A stretch of DNA of 64,000 bases from Haloarcula vallismortis ATCC 29715 (GCF_000337775.1 NZ_AOLQ01000025.1:100662-164661), one strand, 5' to 3'; shown: positions 1-8,811, counted from the first letter of the stretch. Notes: generated from the sequence alone by a model not told the origin. Numbers and translations are program-made.

Positions 1-1
1 C

Positions 2-556
2 GTCGCCGAGAACCCCGGCCTCCAGCTTCAGCTCATCGAGTACATGCCTGAACTGGCGGGCCACCCGGAGTGGGCCATCGACATCGACCGGGTCCACGAC
101 TGGCTTGAGGACCGCGCCGACAAAGTCGAACACCGCGAGATGCACGACCGCAAGCGCTACTGGATGCACAGCAGCGACGCGGCGGTCGAAAGTAGCGGCG
201 CTACAACATCACTGGCCGCGTCCGACGGCGGGATACGGACGGAACCGGTCAACAACCGCAACAGCGGGATGGTCGAAATCGTCGATCCCGTCGGCAACAA
301 GAACTTCTGTGCGAACTGTCACCGCGTGCGGCTCACCCACGACGGCTACCTCAAGGGCTGTCTGAACCGAAACGACGACCTGCGTGACATCGGCACGACC
401 AAGGAGTCGATGCGCGATGCGTTCCGCGAGACAGTCGACACCCGCGTCCCCTACTACGGCGAGTATATGGTCGAAACAGAAGATGGCGAGTGGGAGATAA
501 ACGAGGAGTACATCGACACCGACGGGGACCGTGCGCCCTACGAGTACTCGGAGTAG
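2..556 (+). CDS. moaA: GTP 3',8-cyclase MoaA, C-terminal part (5' end outside window)
   Basis: This is the 3' end of the radical-SAM enzyme that, with MoaC, turns GTP into the first pterin intermediate of molybdenum cofactor synthesis. The frame is open from the window edge and the reading [12 protein letters not shown] continues a MoaA core, so the gene starts upstream. The diagnostic C-terminal [4Fe-4S] site is present: [20 protein letters not shown] gives the three cysteines that bind GTP, followed by a typical hydrophilic tail. A molybdate transporter gene follows after about 50 bases on the same strand, which fits a shared role in molybdenum use. The internal ATG at 44 is not the real start. 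Confidence 0.93.
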   Translation, partial: VAENPGLQLQLIEYMPELAGHPEWAIDIDRVHDWLEDRADKVEHREMHDRKRYWMHSSDAAVESSGATTSLAASDGGIRTEPVNNRNSGMVEIVDPVGNKNFCANCHRVRLTHDGYLKGCLNRNDDLRDIGTTKESMRDAFRETVDTRVPYYGEYMVETEDGEWEINEEYIDTDGDRAPYEYSE

Positions 557-607
557 CGACCGCCGCGGGCAAACGCTCTTACTGTTCCATCGTGAAAACC
601 GGCCAGG

Positions 608-1693
608 ATGAGTTTCACGTTCCGCGACCAGACGACGGTTTCGCTGTCGTGGAACGAACTGACCGGTGCGGTCGGGGACTCGGCAACGGTGCTGCCGGTC
701 GTCGTGGCCGTCGCCGTGCTGACGGAGCTCTCGCTCCCGGTCATGCTCGTCTGGTTCGGCGTTTTTCAGGTCGTCTGGGGGCTGTACTACGGCGTCCCAA
801 TATCGGTCGAGCCGATGAAGGCCTTCGCCGCACTGGTCATCGCCGGAACCATCTCCACCGGTGAACTGGTCGTCGCGGGGCTTTTGCTGGCCGGTATCCT
901 GCTCGTGCTCGGAACGACGCAATCACTCGAAACCGTCAATCAGTACGTCGATGACACTGTCGTTCGGGGGGTGCAACTCGGCGTCGCGCTGGTCCTGCTA
1001 GAAACCGGCATCGGTCTCGGACTCACCGACCTGCGGCTCGTGGCTGTCGCTATCGGTGTAGTGGCTGTTTTCGCGCTCCTGGGCCACAGCGGGCAGAGCG
1101 CCTTCGCCGTCTTCGCCGTTGGAGCCGCCCTTGCCCTCGCGGAGACCGGGATGCCGACGCCAGCGGTCCCCGGTGTTGACGCTATGTTTATGCTCCCGAG
1201 CATGACGCTATCGGCGCAGACGGCGGAAGCCGTCCTCGCCCAGATTGCGGTCACGGTCGGCAACGCCGCCCTCGCCACGTCGGTCTTGCTCGCGGATTAC
1301 TTCGACCGGGACGTGTCTGTGGACCAGCTCTCAAACAGCATGGGGCTGATGAACCTTGCTGCGGTCCCCTTTGGCGCATTCCCGATGTGTCACGGGAGCG
1401 GTGGCGTCGCCGGGAAGTATGCCTTCGGTGCCAGAACGCCCGGCGCGAACCTGATACTCGGCGCGGGCTACGTGCTGACCGCGTTTCTCGCTGTCGGCGT
1501 TATCGCGGCCTACCCGACGGCGCTGCTCGGCGTCATTCTGGTGCTGATCGCGCTTCAGCTGGGCTGGACCGGGGTTTCCAGAACGGATGATCTGACAGTG
1601 GTCGCGGCGATCGGCGTCTTCGGTGTGCTCGTCAACCTCGGCCTTGCACTCGTCCTCGGCGTTCTCGTCCAGCAACTGCGCGCCAAGGTGTGA
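608..1693 (+). CDS. MOT1-type molybdate/sulfate transporter
   Basis: A 361-residue membrane protein with about ten hydrophobic segments. Two sequence signatures mark the MOT1 (MFS_MOT1) molybdate transporter family: an N-terminal ELTGAVGDSATVLP (residues 17-30) and the central PMCHGSGGVAGKYAFGARTP near residues 258-277, both close to the family consensus. MOT1 proteins import molybdate with high affinity; some relatives are annotated as sulfate or benzoate carriers, so the substrate is inferred. The position directly after moaA supports molybdate uptake for cofactor synthesis. The ATG at 608 precedes a hydrophilic N-terminus and is the only sensible start. Confidence 0.8.
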   Translation: MSFTFRDQTTVSLSWNELTGAVGDSATVLPVVVAVAVLTELSLPVMLVWFGVFQVVWGLYYGVPISVEPMKAFAALVIAGTISTGELVVAGLLLAGILLVLGTTQSLETVNQYVDDTVVRGVQLGVALVLLETGIGLGLTDLRLVAVAIGVVAVFALLGHSGQSAFAVFAVGAALALAETGMPTPAVPGVDAMFMLPSMTLSAQTAEAVLAQIAVTVGNAALATSVLLADYFDRDVSVDQLSNSMGLMNLAAVPFGAFPMCHGSGGVAGKYAFGARTPGANLILGAGYVLTAFLAVGVIAAYPTALLGVILVLIALQLGWTGVSRTDDLTVVAAIGVFGVLVNLGLALVLGVLVQQLRAKV

Positions 1694-1747
1694 CCGCGGG
1701 CCGGCCCCCACACGCTTGTATCAGGAGGTCGAAGGGACGACTAATAG

Positions 1748-2761
1748 ATGCGCCCTGCAACGGAACTCGAAAACCTGCTTGGAGAAGCCGAATCACTCAC
1801 TATCGTCTGCCACAACAACCCCGACCCAGACTGTCTGGCTAGCGCGCTCGCACTCGGTCGCATCGCGGCCGCCGTCGGCATCGACGAGCGGCGAATCCTC
1901 TACAGCGGCGAGATATCTCACCAGCAGAACCGCTCGTTCGTCAATCTGCTTGAGATGGACCTCCGGGAGTTCGATGCGGCTGACGTAACAGACCGGGACT
2001 CCTCGGAACTGCTTGCTTTCGTCGACCACTCGATACCGGGGTCGAACAACCGCGTTCCCGAAGATGTCTCGGTCGACATCGTCATCGACCACCATCCCGC
2101 CGAGGACATCCGAGCCCGGTTCGTCGATCACCGCGTGGAGAGCGGGGCAACGGCGACGATACTGACCGAGTACCTGCGGGACCTCGAGATCGAACTTGAC
2201 GACCGACTGGCGACCGCGCTGCTGTTTGCGATCCGTCGGGAGACGCTGGGGTTCCTGCGCGGCGTGACCCCGGACGAGTACGGGGCCGCCGGCTTTCTGA
2301 CTGAAACGGCCGACGCGGACCTGCTTCGACAGCTATCTTCGCCGTCAGTCAGCGGCGCGACCGTCGACGCAATCGCGGACGCCATCGAGAACCGGACGGT
2401 CCGTGGGTCGGTGCTGATCTCACACGTCGGGCGGACGCCGGAGCGGGACGCCCTGCCGCAGGCGGCCGACTACCTGGCGACCCTGGAGGGCGTTGAGACA
2501 GCCATCGTCTTCGGTATCGTCGAGGACACCATCCATCTCAGTGCCCGGTCGACGGATTCCCGGGTCAATATCGGCGACGTGTTGAACGACTCGTTGGGCG
2601 ACGTCGGAAGCGCGGGCGGCCACCGGGAGATGGCCGGCGGGGAGGTGCCACTCGGTATCTTCGCTGATTACACGAGTGATGACACCGTCCTCGTCGACAT
2701 CGTCGAGCAAGTGATTTCGGCGCGGCTGTTCGCCGGGTTGAACCTCTCAGAAGACAACTGA
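1748..2761 (+). CDS. DHH/DHHA1 family phosphoesterase
   Basis: A 337-residue protein of the DHH superfamily, which holds RecJ nucleases, NrnA nanoRNases and cyclic-dinucleotide phosphodiesterases. Metal-site motifs are complete: NNPDPDC (residues 23-29), FVDHS (91-95) and the name-giving VIDHHP (112-117); the C-terminal DHHA1 signature GSAGGHREMAGG lies near residue 290. It lacks any extra domain, unlike its close paralogue at 35041-36756, with which it shares the GEISHQ(Q/E)NR(S/A)FVNLLE stretch. Substrate cannot be read from sequence; oligonucleotide or c-di-AMP hydrolysis are both reasonable. It ends only 7 bases from the convergent aCPSF1 gene. Confidence 0.85.
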   Translation: MRPATELENLLGEAESLTIVCHNNPDPDCLASALALGRIAAAVGIDERRILYSGEISHQQNRSFVNLLEMDLREFDAADVTDRDSSELLAFVDHSIPGSNNRVPEDVSVDIVIDHHPAEDIRARFVDHRVESGATATILTEYLRDLEIELDDRLATALLFAIRRETLGFLRGVTPDEYGAAGFLTETADADLLRQLSSPSVSGATVDAIADAIENRTVRGSVLISHVGRTPERDALPQAADYLATLEGVETAIVFGIVEDTIHLSARSTDSRVNIGDVLNDSLGDVGSAGGHREMAGGEVPLGIFADYTSDDTVLVDIVEQVISARLFAGLNLSEDN

Positions 2762-2768
2762 GCCGCCG

Positions 2769-4691
2769 TCAGGACAACCGGAACGTTTCCAGGTTCTTCG
2801 GGTTGTGGGTCCGCATGTTGAATTTCTGGTACAGCGCAGAGGACAGTTGGTTGGTCGTGGACGCGTCACCGTGGACACAGAGGATTTTCTCCGGCCGCGG
2901 GTGCATCGTCTCGACGAACGATTCGAGGCCCTGCCGGTCAGCGTGGCCGGAGAAGCCGTCGACCGTCTCGATGTTCATCTTGAGGCTCACCCGTTCAGCG
3001 CGTGGCCCGCTCGTGTCGCCGAGCGTAATCTCGTCCTGACCGCGCTGGATCTGGCGGCCGAGCGTCCCTTCAGCCTGATACCCGACAAAGGCCATCGTGC
3101 TGTCCGGGTCGCTGCCCAGCAGGCGGAGCCAGGACATCACGGGGCCGCCAGTGACCATCCCAGAGGTCGTCAGGATGATCGCCGGCTCGTCGTCGGCGAT
3201 GTCCTGACGCATCTCGTCGCCGCCGTCGACCTGCTCGAACTGCTCGGCGAGGAACGGGTTTTCGTCCTCGTACAGGATGCGCTGTCGGAGGTCGTCCCGG
3301 AGATACTCCGGATACGCGGTGTGGATGGCCGTCGCCTCCCGAATCATCCCGTCTAAGTACACCGGCATTGTCGGGATGTCGCCTTCCCGCATCGCCTCTT
3401 CGAGGACGAGCATGAGTTCTTGCGACCGACCGACGGCGAAGGCCGGAATCAGGATTTTGCCGTCGTTTTCGTGGGCCTCGTTGATAACGTCCCTGAGAAC
3501 GCGCTCGGAGTCGGACTGGTCGGTCTGGTAGTCGTTCTTGCCGCCGTAGGTCGACTCCAGCACCAGCGTCTCCACCCGTGGGAAGTCGTTGACAGCGCCG
3601 TCGAGCAGGCGGGTGTCCTTATAGTGAATGTCACCGGAGAAGGCGACGTTGTACCGCCCTTCGCCGATGTGGAAGTGACATACCGCCGACCCGAGGATGT
3701 GGCCGGCGTTGTGCATCGTGAGCTTGATATCCGGTGCGATGTCGGTGACGTTGCCGAACTCCAGTGGAATCGTGTGTTTCAGCGCGTCACGGACCTGCTG
3801 GCTCTCGTAGGGCGGAGTGCGACCTTCTTTCGAGGCCACATCCAGATAATCCAGCTGGAGCAGCCCCATCAGGTCCCGGGTTGGCGCGGTCGTGTAGATC
3901 GGCCCGTCGTAGCCGTACTTGAAGAGGATAGGAATGAGTGCGGAGTGGTCGAGGTGGGCGTGGGTCAGGACGACGGCATCGAGGGAGTTCGGCCCCGCGG
4001 CGAGCGCTTCGGGCGCCTGGAGATACGGGACCTCGCCCTCGGCACCGGGCTTGTCACCGCAGTCGATGAGGATGCGGGATTCCGGCGTCGAGAGGATGAA
4101 GGCGGCGCGCCCGACCTCACGACAGCAGCCCAGTGTCGTGAGTCGAACCCAGTCCTCGTCGCTCGTGGTGGGGCGGTTGATCTGGCGGCCGACGCGCTGG
4201 AGGATATCACGCCGTTCGTCACGTTCCTGCTTGAGATAATTCCGGACGTTTGAGACGGTCGATGACTCCATCGGCGGCGTCCGGACGACCTCAGGGGTCC
4301 AGCCGACGGAAGCCGAGATTTCGTCGAGGGTTGCCCCGTGACGGCCGATGACGCGACCGGGCTTTTCGGCCTCGATAAACACTTCGCCGGTCTGGCGGTC
4401 GAAATCTAGATTCTGGACGCCAGCGTCTTCCGGTATCGTCTGTGTGATTCGGGCCCGGGCTTCGTTTGGCGGAACGAGGGCTTCTTGCGTGGGGCGAACG
4501 TTGATTCGTTTACGAAGCGTCTGTGCGAGGTTTCTGACGATGCCGTCGCGGTTAGCGACCGTCTGCGCGTCCGGCGTGTAAATAACTAGTTCCGGTCCCT
4601 CGAACGCGACAGATTCGATTTCGATGTCGTCCGGTGTCTCTTCTTCGACCTGTGCTTTGATTCGATCAAGTGTTTCGTCTGCGGAACTCAT
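2769..4691 (-). CDS. aCPSF1/FttA, beta-CASP transcription termination ribonuclease
   Basis: A 640-residue KH-metallo-beta-lactamase-beta-CASP protein, the archaeal homologue of CPSF73 that cleaves nascent RNA and terminates transcription by RNA polymerase. N-terminal KH domains cover residues 1-140 (VIGRHGATLDEI from residue 114). The metallo-beta-lactamase domain carries HAHLDH at 244-249, and the beta-CASP part has the STYGGK and SGHAD motifs in its second half. Length and domain order are those of archaeal aCPSF1. The ATG at 4691 gives the acidic N-terminus MSSADETLDRI typical of haloarchaeal copies. It stands alone, convergent with the DHH gene. Confidence 0.96.
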   Translation of the reverse strand: MSSADETLDRIKAQVEEETPDDIEIESVAFEGPELVIYTPDAQTVANRDGIVRNLAQTLRKRINVRPTQEALVPPNEARARITQTIPEDAGVQNLDFDRQTGEVFIEAEKPGRVIGRHGATLDEISASVGWTPEVVRTPPMESSTVSNVRNYLKQERDERRDILQRVGRQINRPTTSDEDWVRLTTLGCCREVGRAAFILSTPESRILIDCGDKPGAEGEVPYLQAPEALAAGPNSLDAVVLTHAHLDHSALIPILFKYGYDGPIYTTAPTRDLMGLLQLDYLDVASKEGRTPPYESQQVRDALKHTIPLEFGNVTDIAPDIKLTMHNAGHILGSAVCHFHIGEGRYNVAFSGDIHYKDTRLLDGAVNDFPRVETLVLESTYGGKNDYQTDQSDSERVLRDVINEAHENDGKILIPAFAVGRSQELMLVLEEAMREGDIPTMPVYLDGMIREATAIHTAYPEYLRDDLRQRILYEDENPFLAEQFEQVDGGDEMRQDIADDEPAIILTTSGMVTGGPVMSWLRLLGSDPDSTMAFVGYQAEGTLGRQIQRGQDEITLGDTSGPRAERVSLKMNIETVDGFSGHADRQGLESFVETMHPRPEKILCVHGDASTTNQLSSALYQKFNMRTHNPKNLETFRLS

Positions 4692-4863
4692 AAGTTTGGA
4701 GATGGAGGCCCGATAGCCGTCGGAAAACCACGGCCCTCAATTGCCGTTATCTAGCCGGAGTGCGACCATGGTAAAGAACCTTTGCTTGTTTTGCTGTGTC
4801 AGTACGGCCCGTACATTGGCAGGAACCGGCGAGTTTTAGTGTGCGACTGCGAGATGTATCTAT

Positions 4864-5043
4864 ATGGGCTTTGGTAGCTACGATGAATCCGAACAGAAGG
4901 ACAACGACGTAGACGCGGACGACAGCGAGGGTGTCGCGGTCCACGAGAACGACCACGACGGATCGGTCTCCTTCGAGACGGAGGCGACCACGAGCGATCT
5001 CGTCGACAAACTCGGCGACATGAAAGACGAGGACGAGGAGTAA
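4864..5043 (+). CDS. Small acidic haloarchaeal protein (DUF5786-like)
   Basis: A 59-residue protein starting MGFGSYDESEQKDNDVDA, with about a third of its residues Asp or Glu and no hydrophobic segment. The start and composition match a haloarchaea-specific family I recall as DUF5786; the number is from memory. It has no cysteines or recognisable fold and its function is unknown. It is divergent from aCPSF1, with a 172-base gap that should hold both promoters, and it ends 16 bases from the stop of the glutaredoxin gene on the other strand. Confidence 0.7.
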   Translation: MGFGSYDESEQKDNDVDADDSEGVAVHENDHDGSVSFETEATTSDLVDKLGDMKDEDEE

Positions 5044-5059
5044 CGCCTTCGACTGACCC

Positions 5060-5410
5060 TTAGAACGGCGCTCCCTGACCGACTTTTTCGGCGAGTTCGC
5101 CGCGCTCGTCGAGCTGTTCGAGGATGTCACTGCCGCCGATGAACTCCCCGTCGACGAACGTCTGGGGGATTGTCTCGCGCCCGCTGTGGCGCTCTAGGGC
5201 CTCCCGGTACGCGTCGGTAGCCTTGAGTACGTCCACTGTTTCGATGTCGTCGCGGTGCTGTTGCAGCAGTCCGAGGGCCTTCTTCGAGTAGCCACACTGT
5301 GGCATCAGCTCGTTGCCTTTCATGAACAGGACAACCTCGTTGTCCTCGATGACGTTGTCTACCTGATCCGTGACTTCATCCGGGGAGAGTTCTTCGGGCT
5401 CGAATGCCAT
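5060..5410 (-). CDS. Monothiol glutaredoxin (Grx4/CGFS type)
   Basis: A 116-residue monothiol glutaredoxin. The active site reads MPQCGYSKKAL, a variant of the CGFS site of iron-sulfur-carrying glutaredoxins, and the glutathione-site motif TIPQTFVDGEFIGGSDIL follows. Proteins of this type hold a bridging [2Fe-2S] cluster and pass it to apoproteins, often with a BolA partner, rather than reduce disulfides. The ATG at 5410 was chosen because the reading further upstream (to 5467) is Arg/Ser-rich and unlike the family. The next gene upstream on the same strand encodes a BolA protein, which strengthens a role in iron-sulfur trafficking. Confidence 0.93.
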   Translation of the reverse strand: MAFEPEELSPDEVTDQVDNVIEDNEVVLFMKGNELMPQCGYSKKALGLLQQHRDDIETVDVLKATDAYREALERHSGRETIPQTFVDGEFIGGSDILEQLDERGELAEKVGQGAPF

Positions 5411-5482
5411 ACCATCACTAACAGCGTCGGCAATAAAGGCGTACCGACGGGTCGAACAACGCCGCACCGCCGAGATACACGG

Positions 5483-5725
5483 CTACTCGGCTTCCTCAGG
5501 CGTCAGGGTCGTCAGCTCGATGGCGTGAATGTCGCGGGTGAGATGGTCCCCCAGCGCGTCGTGGACGAGCTGGTGCTGGTCGACCAGCGACTCGCCCTCG
5601 AACGCCGGCGAAACCACGCGTACGGCGTAGTGTTTGTCGTCGTCGGGGTCCCGCGGTGTGGTGACTGTCGCCTGTGCTTCCGGAAGCGCTTCCTCGATCA
5701 GTTCGGCGACGGCATCCTCATCCAT
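5483..5725 (-). CDS. BolA family protein
   Basis: An 80-residue BolA/IbaG-type protein: MDEDAVAELIEEALPEAQ forms the first helix, followed by the HYAVRVVSPAFEGESLVDQH core with the conserved F-G-L-HQ pattern (helix 2 reads LVDQHQLVHDAL). BolA proteins form [2Fe-2S]-bridged heterodimers with monothiol glutaredoxins. The gene lies 72 bases upstream of the glutaredoxin gene in the same direction, so the two probably form an operon. The ATG at 5725 is chosen because the upstream extension of the frame is Arg-rich and noncoding in character. Confidence 0.9.
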   Translation of the reverse strand: MDEDAVAELIEEALPEAQATVTTPRDPDDDKHYAVRVVSPAFEGESLVDQHQLVHDALGDHLTRDIHAIELTTLTPEEAE

Positions 5726-5778
5726 ACGCGCTCTGAAGAGAGCGGCAGGCAAAACAGTTGGCGTCACAGGGACGTCGC

Positions 5779-5955
5779 TCACCAATTGGGTGACAGTTCC
5801 CGGGCGATACCGACCCCAAGGGCGGCCACTCCCAGAAGCGCAAGCGCGACTCCGCCAAGCCAGAGCGCCGAAAACGCGGCCGCAAGCCGGACGGTCCAAA
5901 GCCCGGCTACCAGGGCCAACCCGCCGGCTACGACCAGTTCGACGAACCGTTCCAT
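5779..5955 (-). CDS. Small two-helix membrane protein
   Basis: A 58-residue protein, MERFVELVVAGGLALVAG at the N-terminus and ARELSPNW at the end, almost entirely two hydrophobic segments (about residues 6-23 and 28-50) joined by a short Arg-containing turn. The codon pattern is G/C-rich at third positions as in its neighbours. It lies 53 bases upstream of bolA on the same strand and may share its transcript. I do not recognise a family; it could instead belong to the divergent DCC gene region. The gene call rests on composition and start position only. Confidence 0.6.
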   Translation of the reverse strand: MERFVELVVAGGLALVAGLWTVRLAAAFSALWLGGVALALLGVAALGVGIARELSPNW

Positions 5956-6034
5956 GTCCGTGCCTGCGATGACCGGCTGTAAATTCCTGCCGGCTGAACC
6001 ACAGGTGTTTGTGCCCCGGGTACGTAGCTCGTCT

Positions 6035-6418
6035 ATGAGCGACGCAACGCTCGTCTATGACGACGACTGCGGTTTCTGCACGTGGTGGGCCGACTTCATC
6101 GACGAACGGTCCGACCTCGAAATCGTCGGCTTCTCTCAGCTAGACGGCGACCTACTGGAGCGACTGCCAGACGACTACGAATCCTGTTCGCACCTGGTGA
6201 CCGATGAAGACGTGTATTCCTGCGGGGAATCCATCGAGACAGCGCTCACATACACCGACGTGGGCAAGCCGGCGCGGCCGCTGGTCTCGTTTCTCCGGCA
6301 GTTCGAGGACTACGAGCGAGTCCGCGAGCGGGCCTATCGGCGGGTCGCCGATAACCGTTCGAAGTGGGGGCAGGTCATGTCGAAGACGCCGCCAGCGCGC
6401 AGGGACGATTCTGACTGA
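6035..6418 (+). CDS. DCC (DUF393) family thiol-disulfide oxidoreductase-like protein
   Basis: A 127-residue protein of the DCC family, named after the N-terminal Asp-Cys-Cys motif: LVYDDDCGFCTWWADF (from residue 6) gives the DxxCxxC signature of a thioredoxin-like active site. The rest is a compact alpha/beta domain ending with an Arg-rich helix. The reaction is not firmly known; disulfide chemistry is inferred from the CxxC. It converges with a lipase-maturation-factor-like gene just 9 bases away. In other genomes DCC domains often sit beside or are fused to such multi-helix proteins, so the pairing may be functional. Confidence 0.88.
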   Translation: MSDATLVYDDDCGFCTWWADFIDERSDLEIVGFSQLDGDLLERLPDDYESCSHLVTDEDVYSCGESIETALTYTDVGKPARPLVSFLRQFEDYERVRERAYRRVADNRSKWGQVMSKTPPARRDDSD

Positions 6419-6427
6419 CGAACCGTC

Positions 6428-7885
6428 TCAGACTCTGTCCAGTCGCAGGTCACCGTCGCTGACCGGGCTGACGTAGGTGCCGACACGTTCACGCTCCCAC
6501 CACTGACCTGTCTGGCGGCGCTTTTTGGGTGTCGTGAACCGATACCGATAGCGGACCGCGCGAATGTGCGTGGGTGTGGTCTCCGCAAACGGCACAGAAG
6601 CGAGGAGGTCCTCGGTGGCCTCATCGCCAGCCAGTAGCCGGTCCAGCAACGCGAGGAACCACGGACTCCGATGAGGTGAGGGAGCCATCGCCGCGAACCA
6701 CAACTGCCAGTCCAGCCGGTAGTGATAGGGTGCGACCTGCCGCGGTCGCTGTGCTGTGTCCGTTGGCTTGCCTTTGAATTCGTAGGCTCGCCACTCCGTG
6801 TCGGCCGTGACGACCTCGTCGGTGGTCCCCTGAACGACTATTTCATAGCGGGTCCGGGTGATTGAGCCGAACGCGCCGTAGGTGTTGACTAGCCGGAGCG
6901 GATCGAAGGCGGTGTTCATCACCTGCTGTTCTGAGAGGATGTTCCGGACCGGGTCGATACTCCGCCAAACGACGACCACCGCGAGTACCATCGACAGCGC
7001 CTGCAGATACAGCGGCGGCGCGCTCGTGTTCGGTGCGACGACGGGGAGTATCGACGTGAGAACGCCGTCGCTGAACGTCGCGATAGCCTGAACGATAGTG
7101 AGAGCGTTGAGCCACGAGAAGTTGCCAGTCAACATGAGCCAGCCCTGAAAGCCGATGGTTGCCACTCCCGCTACTGACGCCCACGGCTGTGGCGCGAAGT
7201 AGAGGAACGGCACAGCGACCTCGATGACGTGGTTTCCAAGCACCTCTATCCGGTGGAACCGGTCGGGGAGGTGATGGGCGTACCAGCTCACCGGGTTCGG
7301 AATCGGCTGTGTTTCGTAGTGGTAGTCCAGTGCAGTGAGGTCCCGCCAGCAGTCGTCCCCGCGCAGTTTGATGAGTCCGGCCCCGAACATATTGCGGAAC
7401 AGTACCCACTTGAGGAGCCACACGACAGCGACCGGAGGCCCTGCTGGCCCCGCGCCGAGAAATGCCGCGAGGAAGCCGGTCTCCAGCAGCATCGACTCCC
7501 AGCCGTAGCCGTAGAAGGTCTGGCCGGCGTTGACAAAGGAGAGGTACAGCGCCCACAGCAGGAGCCACAGCAGCATCGACACGGGGACCGCGTACGGGCG
7601 CGGGAGCCACGACGGAAAGCCGACGAGTGCCAGCACTGAGAGCCCGACGCCGACCCAGGCTGTGCTGCCGATGACGCGGTCGTCCGGATAGAGATAGAAC
7701 AGACTGGGGCGCTCACGGAACTCGTGGCGGTCGACGTACTGCTGTATCGACAACAGGCCGTCCTCGCCCGCAAGCGGACGGAACTGTCTGGCTGCGATGA
7801 TGAACGCCAGCAGGTAAATGACCGCCAGCGCCCGGTGGAACAGAACCCGGACGAGCCAGTACGTCTCTGGCTCCCACAGCAGCAT
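6428..7885 (-). CDS. Lipase maturation factor (LMF1) family membrane protein
   Basis: A 485-residue polytopic membrane protein matching the LMF1/DUF1222 family. Characteristic stretches are GQTFYGYGWESMLLETGFLA, LLKWVLFRNMFGAGLIKLRG, the aromatic DYHYETQPIPNPVSWY and LTGNFSWLN; the C-terminal soluble part holds EFKGKPTDTAQRPRQVAPYH and YRLDWQLWFAA. In vertebrates LMF1 helps fold secreted lipases in the ER; what prokaryotic members do is unknown. About seven to eight helices precede the soluble C-terminal region. The start at 7885 (MLLWEPETYWLVR) matches the family's N-terminus. Confidence 0.88.
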   Translation of the reverse strand: MLLWEPETYWLVRVLFHRALAVIYLLAFIIAARQFRPLAGEDGLLSIQQYVDRHEFRERPSLFYLYPDDRVIGSTAWVGVGLSVLALVGFPSWLPRPYAVPVSMLLWLLLWALYLSFVNAGQTFYGYGWESMLLETGFLAAFLGAGPAGPPVAVVWLLKWVLFRNMFGAGLIKLRGDDCWRDLTALDYHYETQPIPNPVSWYAHHLPDRFHRIEVLGNHVIEVAVPFLYFAPQPWASVAGVATIGFQGWLMLTGNFSWLNALTIVQAIATFSDGVLTSILPVVAPNTSAPPLYLQALSMVLAVVVVWRSIDPVRNILSEQQVMNTAFDPLRLVNTYGAFGSITRTRYEIVVQGTTDEVVTADTEWRAYEFKGKPTDTAQRPRQVAPYHYRLDWQLWFAAMAPSPHRSPWFLALLDRLLAGDEATEDLLASVPFAETTPTHIRAVRYRYRFTTPKKRRQTGQWWERERVGTYVSPVSDGDLRLDRV

Positions 7886-7953
7886 ACACCCGATGTGGCC
7901 CAGCCACGAACTAAACCGTACCGGGCGGCGGCTGTCTCAGCCGTTACCTGCTT

Positions 7954-8364
7954 TCAGGCCAGTAGTTGCTGGTGTGTCGGCTTCATACAGCGGTCCTGGA
8001 CGACGCGGCGGCCGGCCGCCTCGGCGCGCTCGACAGCATCATCGTCGTGGATGCCGAGCTGGAGCCAGATGACGGCGTCGTCGTCGCGTTCCAAGGCCGC
8101 ATCAACGATATCACTGACCTCGTCGCTGGGCCTGAACACATCGATGATATCGATGTCGCCGGGAACCTCTGCCAGTGAGTCGTAGGCCTTCTGCCCGAAT
8201 ATCTCGTCAGCGAAGGGGTTGACCGGTATCACTTCGTACCCCTGTTCGGTGAGGTACTTCGGTATCTCGTGTGCGTCCTTGCCGGGGCTGGTCGAACACC
8301 CGACGACGGCGACGCGGTCCAGTTCGAGAATCTCTTGGAGTTCGTCGTCCGAAGTAACAGGCAT
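7954..8364 (-). CDS. CoA-binding (YccU-type) protein
   Basis: A 136-residue stand-alone CoA-binding domain with a Rossmann fold. The N-terminal motif VAVVGCSTSPGKDAHEIPKY, the middle VIPVNPFADEIFGQKAYDSL and the C-terminal VVQDRCMKPTHQQL are all family features (COG1832). Members bind CoA or a nucleotide; no reaction is established. The ATG at 8364 is preferred to the upstream in-frame one at 8388, because the family starts a few residues before the helix SDDELQEIL. It is downstream of, but 46 bases away from, the CDS for the HxlR regulator on the same strand. Confidence 0.9.
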   Translation of the reverse strand: MPVTSDDELQEILELDRVAVVGCSTSPGKDAHEIPKYLTEQGYEVIPVNPFADEIFGQKAYDSLAEVPGDIDIIDVFRPSDEVSDIVDAALERDDDAVIWLQLGIHDDDAVERAEAAGRRVVQDRCMKPTHQQLLA

Positions 8365-8410
8365 ACACGACAGTTCGTGGGGCACCAATAAAAGCGATTG
8401 CCTGCGGGAC

Positions 8411-8785
8411 CTATTCTGCGCGCTCGTCGGACGCTGTCGGTTCCTGTAGGTAGGTCTCGCCCCACGCTGCCATTTCGGTGATTACGGACTCCAGTGACTC
8501 CCCGTGTTCGGTGAGCGAGTAATTGACGCGAAACGGCTGTTCGTTGATTACTTCTCGGTCGACGAGCCCCTTCTCCTGTAGGTCTTCGAGGCTGTCAGAG
8601 AGCACTTTGGACGAAATCCCGTCGACGTTCTCTTTGAGTTCGTTAAATCCAGAGGGGCCGTTCTCAAGCAGTCGGTGGATGATAACAGGGTGCCACTTCT
8701 TCCCGATAAGAGACGCCGTCGTGGTTATCGGACACCAGTCCTCGCCAGCACACCAGACGGAGAGCTTCTCCGGTGAATCGCTCAT
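8411..8785 (-). CDS. HxlR family winged-helix transcriptional regulator
   Basis: A 124-residue HxlR-type regulator. The family pattern is clear: WCPITTTASLIGKKWHPVII, FNELKENVDGISSKVLSDSL and the wing GLVDREVINEQPFRVNYSLT, ending TEMAAWGETYL. Two cysteines near the N-terminus (VWCAGEDWC, about residues 11-18) sit where HxlR relatives carry redox-sensing thiols. The ATG at 8785 is chosen because upstream codons are not family-like, and a TATA-like box with a flanking palindrome lies at the proper distance (8812-8838). Target genes cannot be told from the window. Confidence 0.93.
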   Translation of the reverse strand: MSDSPEKLSVWCAGEDWCPITTTASLIGKKWHPVIIHRLLENGPSGFNELKENVDGISSKVLSDSLEDLQEKGLVDREVINEQPFRVNYSLTEHGESLESVITEMAAWGETYLQEPTASDERAE

Positions 8786-8811
8786 ATCTTGTCGTGATTT
8801 CGGTCGCGGCC

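Noticed and set aside
3420..4253. 277-residue plus-strand open frame opposite aCPSF1
   Set aside because: Mirror frame of the aCPSF1 gene; no supporting motif.
5255..6034. N-terminal extension of the DCC protein
   Set aside because: It runs antisense over glutaredoxin and bolA; the DCC domain starts at the ATG at 6035.
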